A stretch of DNA of 12,936 nucleotides from Deltaproteobacteria bacterium (lineage in GTDB: Bacteria; Bdellovibrionota; JACOXK01; 2-02-FULL-40-11), in the NCBI GenBank assembly GCA_016193165.1, contig JACPST010000028.1:1-12936 (forward strand), read 5' to 3'. The translations under genes and the position numbers were made by a program. Within the stretch, counting starts at the first letter, position 1, and each line of letters starts with the position of its first letter. Shown here piece by piece: positions 1-7,713 of this stretch. Below the pieces are notes generated by a model. The model had not been told where the DNA came from and did not search any database. It saw nothing but the letters and a program-made list of their open reading frames with translations.

Positions 1-1
1 A

Positions 2-1174
2 GAGACATTAGAAAAAAGAATGCTTTTAAATATTGGCCCTTCGCATCCCGCTTCTCATGGCACTCTGCGCACCATGGTTCTTTTAGAAGGCGAAAAAATT
101 ATTAAAGCGGATATCGAAATTGGCTATCTCCATCGGTGTTTTGAAAAAATGGCCGAAACCCATGTGTACCATCAAGTCATCCCCTATACTGAGCGCTTAA
201 ACTACACCTCAGGCCCCATGAATAACATCGGATATTGTCTGGCCATGGAAAAACTTTTGTCCATTAAAGTTCCTCCAAGAGCGAATGCCATTCGAGTCAT
301 CATCGGCGAATTTTCAAGAATCATTGACCACCTTATCACCATTGGAACAGGAGCGGTAGATTTGGGTGGACTCACCAACTTTTGGTTTGCGTTTGAAGAG
401 CGGGAAAAAGTGTATACGCTGTTTGAACGCTGGGGCGGCGGACGGATGTTTCCTCGTGGAATCATCATTGGAGGAAGCATTTATGACTTTCCCGAAGGCT
501 GGGTCGAGGAAGCTAAAAAGACAATAAAATCGATTCGCTCCGCCATTAAAGACATTGATGCTCTGCTTTCAAACAACCGAATTTTTATTAACCGAACTAA
601 AGATGTGGGACGCATTTCCAAAGAAAACGCAATTGACTATGGATTTACAGGCCCTCTCCTTCGAGCCTGCGGCGTAGAACTCGATTTTAGAAAACTCACA
701 CCCTACTGCGGCTATGAAAACTACGAGTTTGAAATCCCGATTGCCACCCAGGGAGATATTTACGATCGTTTTTTAGTGCGCATGGAAGAAATGAGACAAA
801 GCTGTCGGATTATCGAGCAAGCTTTGGCAAAACTTCCCTCGGGACCCATTGCCATTGATGATAAAAGCATTGTGCTTCCTCAAAAAGAAGATGTGTATGG
901 CAATATCGAAGGCCTTATGAATCATTTTATGCTTGAAATCGAAGGCATTACGCCCCCTCCTGGAGAAATTTATGGGTACATTGAATCTGCCAATGGTGAA
1001 CTTGGATTTTATATCATAAGTAACGGCACAGGACTTCCCTATCGCATCCACTGTCGCGCGCCTTCCTTTGCGCATTATCAAGCTTATCCTTTAATGATTG
1101 AGTCCAGCATGATTGCGGATGCGATTGCCACCCTAGGGAGCCTAAACATTATCGCCGGAGAATTGGATCGCTAA
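2..1174 (+). CDS. nuoD: NADH-quinone oxidoreductase subunit D (5' partial)
   Basis: This is the 49-kDa-type subunit of complex I. It lies in the peripheral arm next to the membrane and forms much of the quinone pocket beside cluster N2. The frame is open to the left edge (E-T-L-E-K-R before the ATG at 20). NuoD proteins normally have residues before the GPxHPxxHG motif, so the true start is probably outside the window and ATG 20 is internal. Counting from that Met, GPSHPASHG is at 6-14, IGYLHR at 34-39 and RLNY at 59-62; Y62 corresponds to the conserved quinone-site tyrosine. The C-terminus LGSLNIIAGELDR has the standard family ending. nuoE starts one base after the stop, so the two are probably co-transcribed. 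The family call is secure; only the start is uncertain. Confidence 0.95.
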   Translation, partial: ETLEKRMLLNIGPSHPASHGTLRTMVLLEGEKIIKADIEIGYLHRCFEKMAETHVYHQVIPYTERLNYTSGPMNNIGYCLAMEKLLSIKVPPRANAIRVIIGEFSRIIDHLITIGTGAVDLGGLTNFWFAFEEREKVYTLFERWGGGRMFPRGIIIGGSIYDFPEGWVEEAKKTIKSIRSAIKDIDALLSNNRIFINRTKDVGRISKENAIDYGFTGPLLRACGVELDFRKLTPYCGYENYEFEIPIATQGDIYDRFLVRMEEMRQSCRIIEQALAKLPSGPIAIDDKSIVLPQKEDVYGNIEGLMNHFMLEIEGITPPPGEIYGYIESANGELGFYIISNGTGLPYRIHCRAPSFAHYQAYPLMIESSMIADAIATLGSLNIIAGELDR

Positions 1175-1175
1175 T

Positions 1176-1652
1176 ATGAGCATTCATTTTTCAGAAAAAG
1201 CTATGAAAGAATTTAAAAGCATGGAACCCTTTTTTGATAACCCCAGATCAAAACTGGTTCCTACCCTTTATCTGGCCCAAAGAGAATTTGGCCACTTAAG
1301 TCCTGAAGTCATTGAATATGTCGCAAATCTTATGAACTTACCCCCAGCTAAAGTTTTAGAAGTGGCCTCGTTCTATACGATGCTTCATAAAAAACCTGTT
1401 GGAAAATATGAAATCCAAGTCTGCACGAATGTCACCTGCAGCATGATGAAAAGCCGAGAACTGCTTTCCCATGTTGAAAAAAGATTAAAAATAAAGTCCG
1501 GCGAGACCACTCCCGATAAACTCTTTACCTTAAGACGTGAAGAATGTTTGGGAGGGTGTGATAAAGCCCCTACGATTCGCATCAACAACACATATCATTA
1601 TAAGGTAACACCTGAAAAAATAGATGAGATTTTATCCCGGTACAAAAAATGA
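1176..1652 (+). CDS. nuoE: NADH-quinone oxidoreductase subunit E
   Basis: This is the 24-kDa-type thioredoxin-fold subunit that carries the [2Fe-2S] cluster N1a beside the FMN of NuoF in the NADH-dehydrogenase module. The 158 residues match the family length. The four cluster ligands are visible as C83 and C88 (C-x4-C) and C124 and C128 (C-x3-C, in EECLGGCDKAP). The N-terminal helical part contains the usual LYLAQREFGHLSPEV segment (31-45) and VASFYTML (63-70). The ATG lies one base after the nuoD stop. A GGAG at 1157-1160 is rather far upstream, so translation may be coupled to nuoD. Nothing looks broken. Confidence 0.97.
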   Translation: MSIHFSEKAMKEFKSMEPFFDNPRSKLVPTLYLAQREFGHLSPEVIEYVANLMNLPPAKVLEVASFYTMLHKKPVGKYEIQVCTNVTCSMMKSRELLSHVEKRLKIKSGETTPDKLFTLRREECLGGCDKAPTIRINNTYHYKVTPEKIDEILSRYKK

Positions 1653-1668
1653 AAAGTAAGACCTTACA

Positions 1669-2940
1669 ATGAAAATTCTTTTTGAACATTTAGAAGTCCC
1701 CCAAATCCATACTCTTTCAACATACAAAGAAAAAGGGGGCTACCAAGCTTTAGAAAAAGTTTTAAAACAGATGAAACCGGAAGAAGTCATCTCCGTTGTG
1801 ACAGACTCAGGACTCCGCGGCCGAGGAGGAGCCGGCTTTCCAGCAGGAAAAAAATGGTCTTTTGTTCCTAAAGATCCTTCTAAAACAAAATATATTTTAT
1901 GTAATGGCGATGAAAGCGAACCCGGAACATTTAAAGACCGAATTCTCATGGAACAAATTCCGCATTCTGTTTTAGAAGGAATCATCATTGCAGCCTATGC
2001 CGTGGATTGCCATAAAGCCTATATTTATAGCCGTGGGGAATATACAGAAAGTATTTCCGCTTTAGAAAAAGCCATTGAAGAATGCCACGCCCACCATCTT
2101 TTAGGAGAAGCTATTTTAGGAACCAAATTTAGTCTCGATATTCATGTTTTTAGAGGAGCGGGTGCGTATATTTGCGGAGAAGAAACAGGTCTCATCAGTT
2201 CCTTAGAAGGTATTAAAGGGTGGCCAAAATTAAAACCTCCCTTTCCGGCAATTGCCGGATTTAATAGACAGCCTACGGTTGTCAATAATGTTGAAACTTT
2301 AGCAGCTGTTCCTTGGATTATTCAAAATGGAGCAGCCGCCTATAAAAAATATGGGACTGAAAAAAGTCCCGGGACAAAACTTTTTTGTCTTTCAGGACCC
2401 GTAAAAAATCCTGGGACATATGAACTGCCTTTGGGATTTCCTCTCAAAGATCTCATTTATGACATCGGAGGCGGACTTCTCAATAACGCCAAACTCAAAG
2501 CCGTCATTCCGGGAGGAGCTTCGGCCCATGTACTCACTGCCGAAGAAGCGCTGAAAGTCAATTTGGATTACGAAAGTTTAGCCGCCGCTGGAAGTATGCT
2601 GGGATCGGGCGGCGTCATGGTTATTCCAGACACCCAATGCATGGTCGATCTTTTAAGTGTCATCGCCCATTTTTTCAAACATGAATCGTGTGGCCAGTGT
2701 ACTCCTTGCCGAGAAGGGACAGGATGGCTTGAAAAAATTATTTTAAGCATTTTGCATAAACGTGGACGAGAAGAAGATATTGATTTAATCTTAAATATTA
2801 CGAGCAACATGCAAGGGGGGCGAACCGTATGTGCTCTGGCAGATGCGGCTGCTTGGCCTGTAGAAAGTTTTGTAAAAAAATTTAGATCAGAATTTGAATA
2901 TCATATCAAAAATAAAAGGTGCCATCTCAATGTCCACTAA
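1669..2940 (+). CDS. nuoF: NADH-quinone oxidoreductase subunit F (NADH- and FMN-binding)
   Basis: This 51-kDa-type subunit accepts hydride from NADH onto FMN and passes electrons to [4Fe-4S] cluster N3. The nucleotide-binding loop GRGGAGFPAGKKW is at residues 51-63, the flavin-binding region GAGAYICGEETGL at 163-175, and the cluster ligands are C341, C344, C347 (SCGQCTPCREGT) and C388. Its 423 residues are a normal length. The start is 16 bases after the nuoE stop, with only a weak purine stretch (AAAAGTAAG) upstream. The last 11 bases overlap the start of nuoG, which suggests coupled translation. All key residues are present, so this is an intact NADH-oxidising subunit. Confidence 0.97.
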   Translation: MKILFEHLEVPQIHTLSTYKEKGGYQALEKVLKQMKPEEVISVVTDSGLRGRGGAGFPAGKKWSFVPKDPSKTKYILCNGDESEPGTFKDRILMEQIPHSVLEGIIIAAYAVDCHKAYIYSRGEYTESISALEKAIEECHAHHLLGEAILGTKFSLDIHVFRGAGAYICGEETGLISSLEGIKGWPKLKPPFPAIAGFNRQPTVVNNVETLAAVPWIIQNGAAAYKKYGTEKSPGTKLFCLSGPVKNPGTYELPLGFPLKDLIYDIGGGLLNNAKLKAVIPGGASAHVLTAEEALKVNLDYESLAAAGSMLGSGGVMVIPDTQCMVDLLSVIAHFFKHESCGQCTPCREGTGWLEKIILSILHKRGREEDIDLILNITSNMQGGRTVCALADAAAWPVESFVKKFRSEFEYHIKNKRCHLNVH

Positions 2941-3778
2941 TCCAAAAGAAAAAGTTAAAATTACAGTCGATGGCAAAGAAGTTTTAGCGGACAAGGGAGA
3001 AAATCTCTTAAAAGTCCTTTTAGAAAATAAAGCGGCTGTCCCCCATTATTGTTATCATCCTGGACTTTCTATCGCGGGCGCCTGCCGAATGTGTTTTGTC
3101 GAAGTAGAGGGGCAACCTCGTCCTCTGATTTCTTGCAACGCTACCGTTGCCGAAGGCATGAGGGTCAAAACAACCACCGAAAAAGTGAAAGAAATCCAAA
3201 AGTGGAATTTGGCGTTTCATCTGATCAATCACCCCCTAGATTGTCCCATTTGTGATCAAGCGGGGGAATGTGGTCTGCAAAACTATTATATGAAGTATGG
3301 AAAATATAATAGTGACATGCAGGAAAACAAAGTTCTCAAACGAAAAGTCATTAGCATTGGGGCCCATGTCATGCTTGATACCGAACGATGTATTTTGTGC
3401 TCCCGTTGTGTTCGTTTTTTTGATGAAGTTTCCAAAACGGGCGAGATGGCTATTTTTAATCGAGGGGATCGCTCAGAAATTGGAACCTATCAAGATAAAG
3501 CGCTCAATAACAATTATACATTAAATAGCGTAGACATTTGTCCTGTGGGAGCTTTGACCAGCAAAGATTTTCGTTTCAAAAAAAGAGTTTGGTTTTTAAA
3601 GGACGCAGACTCTATTTGTCCTGGCTGTTCAACAGGATGTAATGTCACCGTTTCTTTTGATCCTATTGAAAAAAGAACCTATCGCATGCGCCCCAGACTC
3701 AATGAAGACGTCAATGGCTATTGGATGTGTGATTATGGTCGAATGCGCTACAAACAAACACAGCCAGAAAATTTTTGA
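2930..3778 (+). CDS. nuoG: NADH-quinone oxidoreductase subunit G, N-terminal iron-sulphur part
   Basis: This is the 75-kDa-type subunit that wires electrons from the NADH module towards NuoI. I chose ATG 2930 (AAAAGG ten bases upstream) over the in-frame TTG at 2894; this gives 282 residues. All cluster ligands are present: [2Fe-2S] C41, C52, C55, C69; the His-Cys3 cluster H101, C105, C108, C114; a [4Fe-4S] cluster C154, C157, C160, C204; and the optional N7-type set C230, C233, C237, C267. The frame stops at TGA 3776, just after the GYWMCDYGR motif where the molybdopterin-enzyme-like domain normally begins. A NuoG-like C-terminal part continues in the -1 frame across an A AAT TTT heptamer, so the product is either a short protein or the first half of a frameshifted one. 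Confidence 0.93.
   Translation: MSTNPKEKVKITVDGKEVLADKGENLLKVLLENKAAVPHYCYHPGLSIAGACRMCFVEVEGQPRPLISCNATVAEGMRVKTTTEKVKEIQKWNLAFHLINHPLDCPICDQAGECGLQNYYMKYGKYNSDMQENKVLKRKVISIGAHVMLDTERCILCSRCVRFFDEVSKTGEMAIFNRGDRSEIGTYQDKALNNNYTLNSVDICPVGALTSKDFRFKKRVWFLKDADSICPGCSTGCNVTVSFDPIEKRTYRMRPRLNEDVNGYWMCDYGRMRYKQTQPENF
3769..3775 (+). other. Candidate -1 frameshift site in nuoG (A AAT TTT)
   Basis: In the nuoG frame the codons are GAA AAT TTT TGA. The heptamer A AAT TTT fits the X XXY YYZ pattern for -1 slippage and sits directly before the stop. After a -1 slip the reading becomes AAA TTT TTG ATT ACC, which enters the downstream NuoG-like frame with no stop. I saw no strong stimulatory hairpin just downstream and no clear upstream Shine-Dalgarno-like stimulator. 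The same A/T runs are also where a one-base indel or sequencing error is most likely. Confidence 0.45.
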
Positions 3779-4293
3779 TTACCCCCCAATATACCTCTGA
3801 AGAGCTAGAAGCCATCTATCACTTTTTTATCCAAACTGTAAAAACACAAGCTATTTTTCATACTATAGAGGCTCAAAAATTATCTGACACCGTTGTCGAT
3901 GAATTGTTACTGCGACAAGATAAAAACCCCAATTCCAAAGGGCTTCTGGCCACAGCTAAAAAATATAACTTAGACAATCAAGATCTCTTTTATTTTGGAG
4001 AGCAGCTTAAAACAAAAAGCTGGAAAACCCTTGTTGTATTTGGCCCTGAAGATCCTCAAAGTATGCCAAATTTTTTAAATGTTCTTGAAAAAGGGAAAGA
4101 CATCTCTACTAAAGTTCTCATTGGAACCCAAATCACTTATGCAACTTCTTTTTTTGATTTAATCCTTCCCACACTGACCTTTGTCGAAAAAAATGGAACT
4201 CTTATAAATTTTAAGGGACTGGAACAAAAAATAAATAGCGCCACTCGCTGTGTAGAAGCTGCAAAACCCCTTTCAGAGGTCTTATGCTTGTAA
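3775..4293 (+). CDS. nuoG: NuoG C-terminal part in the -1 frame
   Basis: This 172-codon frame looks like the end of NuoG. LLLRQDKNPNSKG (residues 45-57) matches the family's LLIRxDxNPNxxG pattern. The stretch from VLIGTQITYA through DLILPTLTFVEKNGTLIN to RCVEAAKP resembles the NuoG and molybdopterin-oxidoreductase segment in which LPAxxFxEKxGTxxNxEGRxQ is typical. There is no ATG at its beginning. The only start is TTG 3775, which overlaps the preceding TGA (TTGA), and no Shine-Dalgarno sequence is visible. It is best read as the second half of nuoG, reached by -1 frameshifting, by weak coupled re-initiation, or separated by an indel. The central part of the usual domain is missing. It overlaps nuoI by 10 bases. 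Confidence 0.75.
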   Translation: MITPQYTSEELEAIYHFFIQTVKTQAIFHTIEAQKLSDTVVDELLLRQDKNPNSKGLLATAKKYNLDNQDLFYFGEQLKTKSWKTLVVFGPEDPQSMPNFLNVLEKGKDISTKVLIGTQITYATSFFDLILPTLTFVEKNGTLINFKGLEQKINSATRCVEAAKPLSEVLCL

Positions 4294-4784
4294 CACGCCC
4301 CAAAGCTTACAAAAAATTATTCTATGTCTCTGGCCTTCTGATTGGCATGAAAACGACTTTAAAACATCTTGTTTTAAATCTTTTGCACATTCGAAAAATC
4401 CCTACCATTCAATATCCCTTTAAAAAAAGGGAACGCTCTGCCCGCTTTAAAGGGCTTCATATTTTAACCAAAAAACTCGATGGTTCCATTCGCTGTACCT
4501 CTTGCATGCTGTGCCAAACGGCCTGCCCCGCTTGTTGCATTAAGATCACAGCTTCTGAAAATGAAGATCCCAAAGTAGAGAAATTTCCCATCTCTTTTCA
4601 AATCGATCTTTTAAGGTGTGTCATGTGCGGCTATTGTGAAGAAGCCTGCCCTGTGGATGCCATTCGGATGGGGCAAGAATATGAGTGGGCAAATTTTGCT
4701 GAATCAAACTACATCTTAGATAAAGAATTCTTATCCAATAGGCCTTCGTTAAAAGGAGGGGTAATTTCCAAATTCCTGAGCTAG
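4284..4784 (+). CDS. nuoI: NADH-quinone oxidoreductase subunit I
   Basis: This is the 23-kDa TYKY-type subunit with two [4Fe-4S] clusters (N6a and N6b) that relay electrons to N2 near the quinone site. The 8Fe ferredoxin fold is clear: C71, C74, C77, C81 and C112, C115, C118, C122, each CxxCxxCxxxCP-like. The N-terminal amphipathic stretch and the IQYPFKKRERSARFKGLHIL region (42-61) match NuoI rather than a free ferredoxin. ATG 4284 has AGAGG at 4275-4279, a slightly short spacing. In standard clusters nuoH lies between nuoG and nuoI, but here nuoI overlaps the nuoG C-terminal part directly. An alternative role as electron acceptor for the following KorAB is possible but less likely, given the NuoI-specific N-terminus. 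Confidence 0.93.
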   Translation: MLVTRPKAYKKLFYVSGLLIGMKTTLKHLVLNLLHIRKIPTIQYPFKKRERSARFKGLHILTKKLDGSIRCTSCMLCQTACPACCIKITASENEDPKVEKFPISFQIDLLRCVMCGYCEEACPVDAIRMGQEYEWANFAESNYILDKEFLSNRPSLKGGVISKFLS

Positions 4785-4799
4785 GACATGTTTCTAAAA

Positions 4800-4829
4800 T
4801 TCATTTGCATATAAAAAAATGTTTATGCT
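4800..4829 (+). promoter_or_regulatory. Possible promoter for the kor genes
   Basis: The 66 bases between nuoI and korA are the clearest transcriptional break in the first half of the window. A weak sigma70-like pair can be drawn: TTCATT (4800-4805), an 18-base spacer and TATGCT (4824-4829). The -35 matches only three of six positions and the region is generally AT-rich, so this may be chance. No convincing terminator with a U-tract was seen in the gap. Confidence 0.2.
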
Positions 4830-4850
4830 AGAAAGGTGACGCAACGCAAT

Positions 4851-6650
4851 ATGACCACACAAAAAATTATCAATAACTTTACGATCAAAATCGCCACAAC
4901 CAATGGTACCGGAAGCCAATCGGCCAATAATATTCTTTTTAAAAGCCTCGTTCGGATGGGCACTGCAACCTCCGCCAAAAATCTTTTTCCTTCCAATATC
5001 CAAGGACTGCCTACATGGTTTCATATTCGAACCAATCCCAAAGGCTATCAAGCCATGAAGCGATTTTCAGAAATCTTAGTTGCGATGAACCCCACTTCGA
5101 GTGGCCAAGATCTTGGGGAAGTCAAAGAAGGATGTGTGGTTATTTATGACTCTACAGTCATTAGCATAGGTCAAGAAAAACCAGGGGTGACTTATTATGC
5201 TGCCCCCATGAGTCGACTCGCTAAAGATAATTTTGATACTCCAAGACTCCGCACGCTACTTACCAACGCACTCTATTTAGGAGTGATTTCTTACCTTTTT
5301 GGGGTGGATAAAAAAATCATCACTCAAGTGGTACAAGATACTTTTAAGAAAAAACAAAAAGTCGTAGACGTAAATCTTAAGGCGATTGAGTTAGGATATG
5401 AATATGCCAAAGGAAATTTCACTAAAAAAGATCCCTATTTTTACGCACCTGATAATAAGTTCCAAAACAAAATCATTATAGAAGGAAACCAAGCTTCGGC
5501 GCTGGGATGTATTTTTGGAGGCTGCACGGTAGCCGCATGGTACCCCATCACACCTGCCAGTAGTTTCAGTGAAACTTTAGATGCCTATGCCAAAAGATTT
5601 CGAGTAGACCCTGCCACTCAAAAGAAAAAAATGGCTATCCTCCAAGCTGAAGATGAAATTGCTGCCGTTGGTATGGCGATTGGGGCGGGCTGGGCAGGCG
5701 CTAGATCTGTCACAGGAACTTCCGGCCCTGGAATTTCTCTTATGAATGAATTTATTGGACTGGCTTATTACGCTGAAATCCCGATTGTCATTTGCAATGT
5801 TCAAAGAGTGGGCCCTAGTACAGGACTTCCCACTCGAACCCAACAAGCAGATATCATAAAATGTATATTTGCTTCTCATGGGGATGCCAAACACATTGTA
5901 CTTATGCCAGGCACGGTAGAAGAAAGCTATGAACTTACCGCTTCGGCCTTTGATATTGCGGAGCGAATACAAACCCCCGTTTTGGTTTTGACCGATTTGG
6001 AACTGGGGATGAATCTTTGGGCATCAGATCCTTTCAAATACTGCGACAAACCTTTTGATCGCGGAAAGGTTTTAACCGAAAAAGACCTTGAAAAAATTAA
6101 AGAGTGGGGACGATATGCGGACGCGGACAAAGATGGCATTCCTTATAGAACGCTTCCCGGAAATCCGCATCCCCTAGCACCTTATTTCACACGGGGCACA
6201 GGCCATACACAAGAAGCGGGCTATTCTGAAGATCCGGCTGTTTATCAAGCCAATATGCATCGCTTAGGAAAAAAATATAAAACAGCTGTAAAATATCTTC
6301 CTAAACCTTTGATCAGCGGCGACAAAAAATCAAAATTTGGAATTATCTCTGTGGGAACCACCCACCATGCTGTCGTGGAAGCCTTAGACACTCTCAAAGA
6401 TAAAAATCACATTCCTGTTAAATATCTGAGAGTTTTGGCCTATCCTTTCCATGAGGATATTAAAACTTTTGTTCAGGAGTGTGATAAAGTTCTCGTGGTG
6501 GAACAAAATCGAGACGCGCAGCTGATGTCTCTTTTAAAGATGGATTTAGATGGATCTTCTGCTAAATTATCTTCGCTGGCCTATTCTGACGGACTTCCTA
6601 TAGATCCAGATGTCATTACCCACAAGGCACGGGAGGTATTTGTCTCATGA
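4851..6650 (+). CDS. korA: 2-oxoacid:ferredoxin oxidoreductase, fused gamma-alpha subunit (probably 2-oxoglutarate)
   Basis: With KorB it oxidatively decarboxylates a 2-oxoacid to acyl-CoA and reduces ferredoxin; 2-oxoglutarate to succinyl-CoA is the likeliest reaction. From ATG 4851 it has 599 residues; a GTG at 4836 would add five. GAAAGG at 4831-4836 is the nearest Shine-Dalgarno-like sequence, 14 bases away. Residues about 8-195 form the gamma domain, beginning with a glycine loop GTGSQ (19-23). Residues about 215-400 are the alpha domain, with YPITPASS (231-238), TGTSGPGISLMNE (288-300) and VGPSTGLPTRTQQAD (320-334). A transketolase C-terminal-like domain covers about 495-599. The gamma-alpha fusion is typical of two-subunit KorAB enzymes. 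It overlaps korB by four bases. Substrate preference cannot be fixed from sequence alone. Confidence 0.92.
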   Translation: MTTQKIINNFTIKIATTNGTGSQSANNILFKSLVRMGTATSAKNLFPSNIQGLPTWFHIRTNPKGYQAMKRFSEILVAMNPTSSGQDLGEVKEGCVVIYDSTVISIGQEKPGVTYYAAPMSRLAKDNFDTPRLRTLLTNALYLGVISYLFGVDKKIITQVVQDTFKKKQKVVDVNLKAIELGYEYAKGNFTKKDPYFYAPDNKFQNKIIIEGNQASALGCIFGGCTVAAWYPITPASSFSETLDAYAKRFRVDPATQKKKMAILQAEDEIAAVGMAIGAGWAGARSVTGTSGPGISLMNEFIGLAYYAEIPIVICNVQRVGPSTGLPTRTQQADIIKCIFASHGDAKHIVLMPGTVEESYELTASAFDIAERIQTPVLVLTDLELGMNLWASDPFKYCDKPFDRGKVLTEKDLEKIKEWGRYADADKDGIPYRTLPGNPHPLAPYFTRGTGHTQEAGYSEDPAVYQANMHRLGKKYKTAVKYLPKPLISGDKKSKFGIISVGTTHHAVVEALDTLKDKNHIPVKYLRVLAYPFHEDIKTFVQECDKVLVVEQNRDAQLMSLLKMDLDGSSAKLSSLAYSDGLPIDPDVITHKAREVFVS

Positions 6651-7669
6651 GTGAACTCACGAATCGCATTGGTTTAACCAAAAAAGAGTATACGGCTCTT
6701 ACCTCCACGATGTGTAAAGGATGCGGACATGATTCTGTCACCTCTTGTATTATTGCCGCTTGCTTTGAGCTGGGGATTGATCCGACCAAAGTTGCCAAGT
6801 TGAGCGGCATCGGCTGCTCAAGTAAAACCCCAGCCTACTTTCTGTCTAGATCATTTGGATTTAATGCCGTGCACGGTAGAATGCCTTCGATTGCCACAGG
6901 CACCGAACTTGCCAACCATACTTTAAAACTCATCGGGGTAAGCGGAGATGGAGATTCTGCCAATATTGGGATTGGACAATTTGTACACGCCATTCGAAGA
7001 AATGTTAATCTTGTATATATCATTGAAAATAATGGAACCTATGGACTAACTAAGGGACAGTTTTCCGCAACTGCCGATTACCAAGCCATAGATCACTATG
7101 GAGATGTCAACGAATACCAACCTATTGATATTGTAGAATTGGCCATTGAACTTGGGGCAACCTTTGTAGCCCGCTCTTTTTCCGGAGATAAACAACAACT
7201 GACCACCCTTATTAAAGCTGCCATCGGACACAAAGGATGTGCCGTACTTGATGTGATTAGCCCTTGTGTCACCTTTAATAATCATGACACCAGCACCAAA
7301 AGTTACGCTTATGTGAAAGAGCATGACATCCCTCTTCAAGAATTGGGATTTGTACCTTCGTTTGAAGAAATCACCGTTGATTATAAGCCCGGGGAAGCCA
7401 AAGAAGTGGAACTTCATGATGGCTCTCGTTTAATTCTTAAAAAAATAAAAGAAGATTATGATCCTACAAACAGAATGGCTGTTCTCATGGCTCTTGAAAA
7501 ATCATTTAAAGAACACAATATCCTTACAGGTCTCGTTTATTATAGAAAAGATTTAAAACCTTTACATGAACTCATGAATCTTCCAGATCGCCCCTTTCAT
7601 GAATTCACTGAAAACGAACTTCGCCCCACTCGTGCACAGTTTGAAGAATTCATAAAAGAACTCAAATAA
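6647..7669 (+). CDS. korB: 2-oxoacid:ferredoxin oxidoreductase, beta subunit
   Basis: This is the thiamine-pyrophosphate and [4Fe-4S]-binding subunit of the enzyme above. The TPP motif runs from GDGDSANIG (100-108) to ENNGTYGLTKGQ (127-138). Cluster cysteines are C23 and C26 (MCKGCGH), C57 (GIGCSS) and C207 (ISPCVTFNNHD). At 340 residues it is a normal length for this class. The start is well supported: ATG 6647 overlaps the korA stop as ATGA, and a strong GGGAGG at 6631-6636 lies ten bases upstream. The C-terminal region (about 230-340) is typical of the longer KorB type. No ferredoxin gene accompanies the pair, so the physiological acceptor must be encoded elsewhere. Confidence 0.94.
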   Translation: MSELTNRIGLTKKEYTALTSTMCKGCGHDSVTSCIIAACFELGIDPTKVAKLSGIGCSSKTPAYFLSRSFGFNAVHGRMPSIATGTELANHTLKLIGVSGDGDSANIGIGQFVHAIRRNVNLVYIIENNGTYGLTKGQFSATADYQAIDHYGDVNEYQPIDIVELAIELGATFVARSFSGDKQQLTTLIKAAIGHKGCAVLDVISPCVTFNNHDTSTKSYAYVKEHDIPLQELGFVPSFEEITVDYKPGEAKEVELHDGSRLILKKIKEDYDPTNRMAVLMALEKSFKEHNILTGLVYYRKDLKPLHELMNLPDRPFHEFTENELRPTRAQFEEFIKELK

Positions 7670-7681
7670 AATTGTCCTTGT

Positions 7682-7711
7682 ATCAAAACAAGCGATTGAT
7701 TATGTTTTGAT
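7682..7711. repeat. 9-bp inverted repeat upstream of pntA
   Basis: ATCAAAACA (7682-7690) and TGTTTTGAT (7703-7711) are perfect reverse complements separated by 12 bases. The right arm ends three bases before the pntA ATG and covers the place where a ribosome-binding site would be. No U-tract follows, so it is not a standard terminator. It could be a repressor operator or an RNA hairpin that limits pntA translation. GATTGAT also occurs twice here (7694-7700 and 7709-7715). Confidence 0.4.
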
Positions 7712-7713
7712 TG

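Noticed and set aside
202..1081. Minus-strand open frames inside nuoD
   Set aside because: They lie wholly within a well-conserved nuoD reading frame, show no family resemblance and have no ribosome-binding sites.
1655..1666. Short palindrome GTAAGACCTTAC between nuoE and nuoF
   Set aside because: The five-base arms and two-base spacer cannot form a stable hairpin, and the site lacks other regulatory marks.
3049..3524. Two extra plus-strand open frames inside nuoG
   Set aside because: They overlap the cluster-binding region of NuoG, whose cysteine spacing is fully conserved in the main frame, and their translations show no recognisable motif.
4807..4828. GCATA...TATGC inverted repeat between nuoI and korA
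   Set aside because: Only five base pairs in a very AT-rich gap; it overlaps the weak promoter candidate and could easily be chance.
5577..5972. 131-codon minus-strand frame inside korA
   Set aside because: It is antisense to the conserved alpha-subunit core, with cysteine- and arginine-rich low-quality composition typical of a shadow frame.
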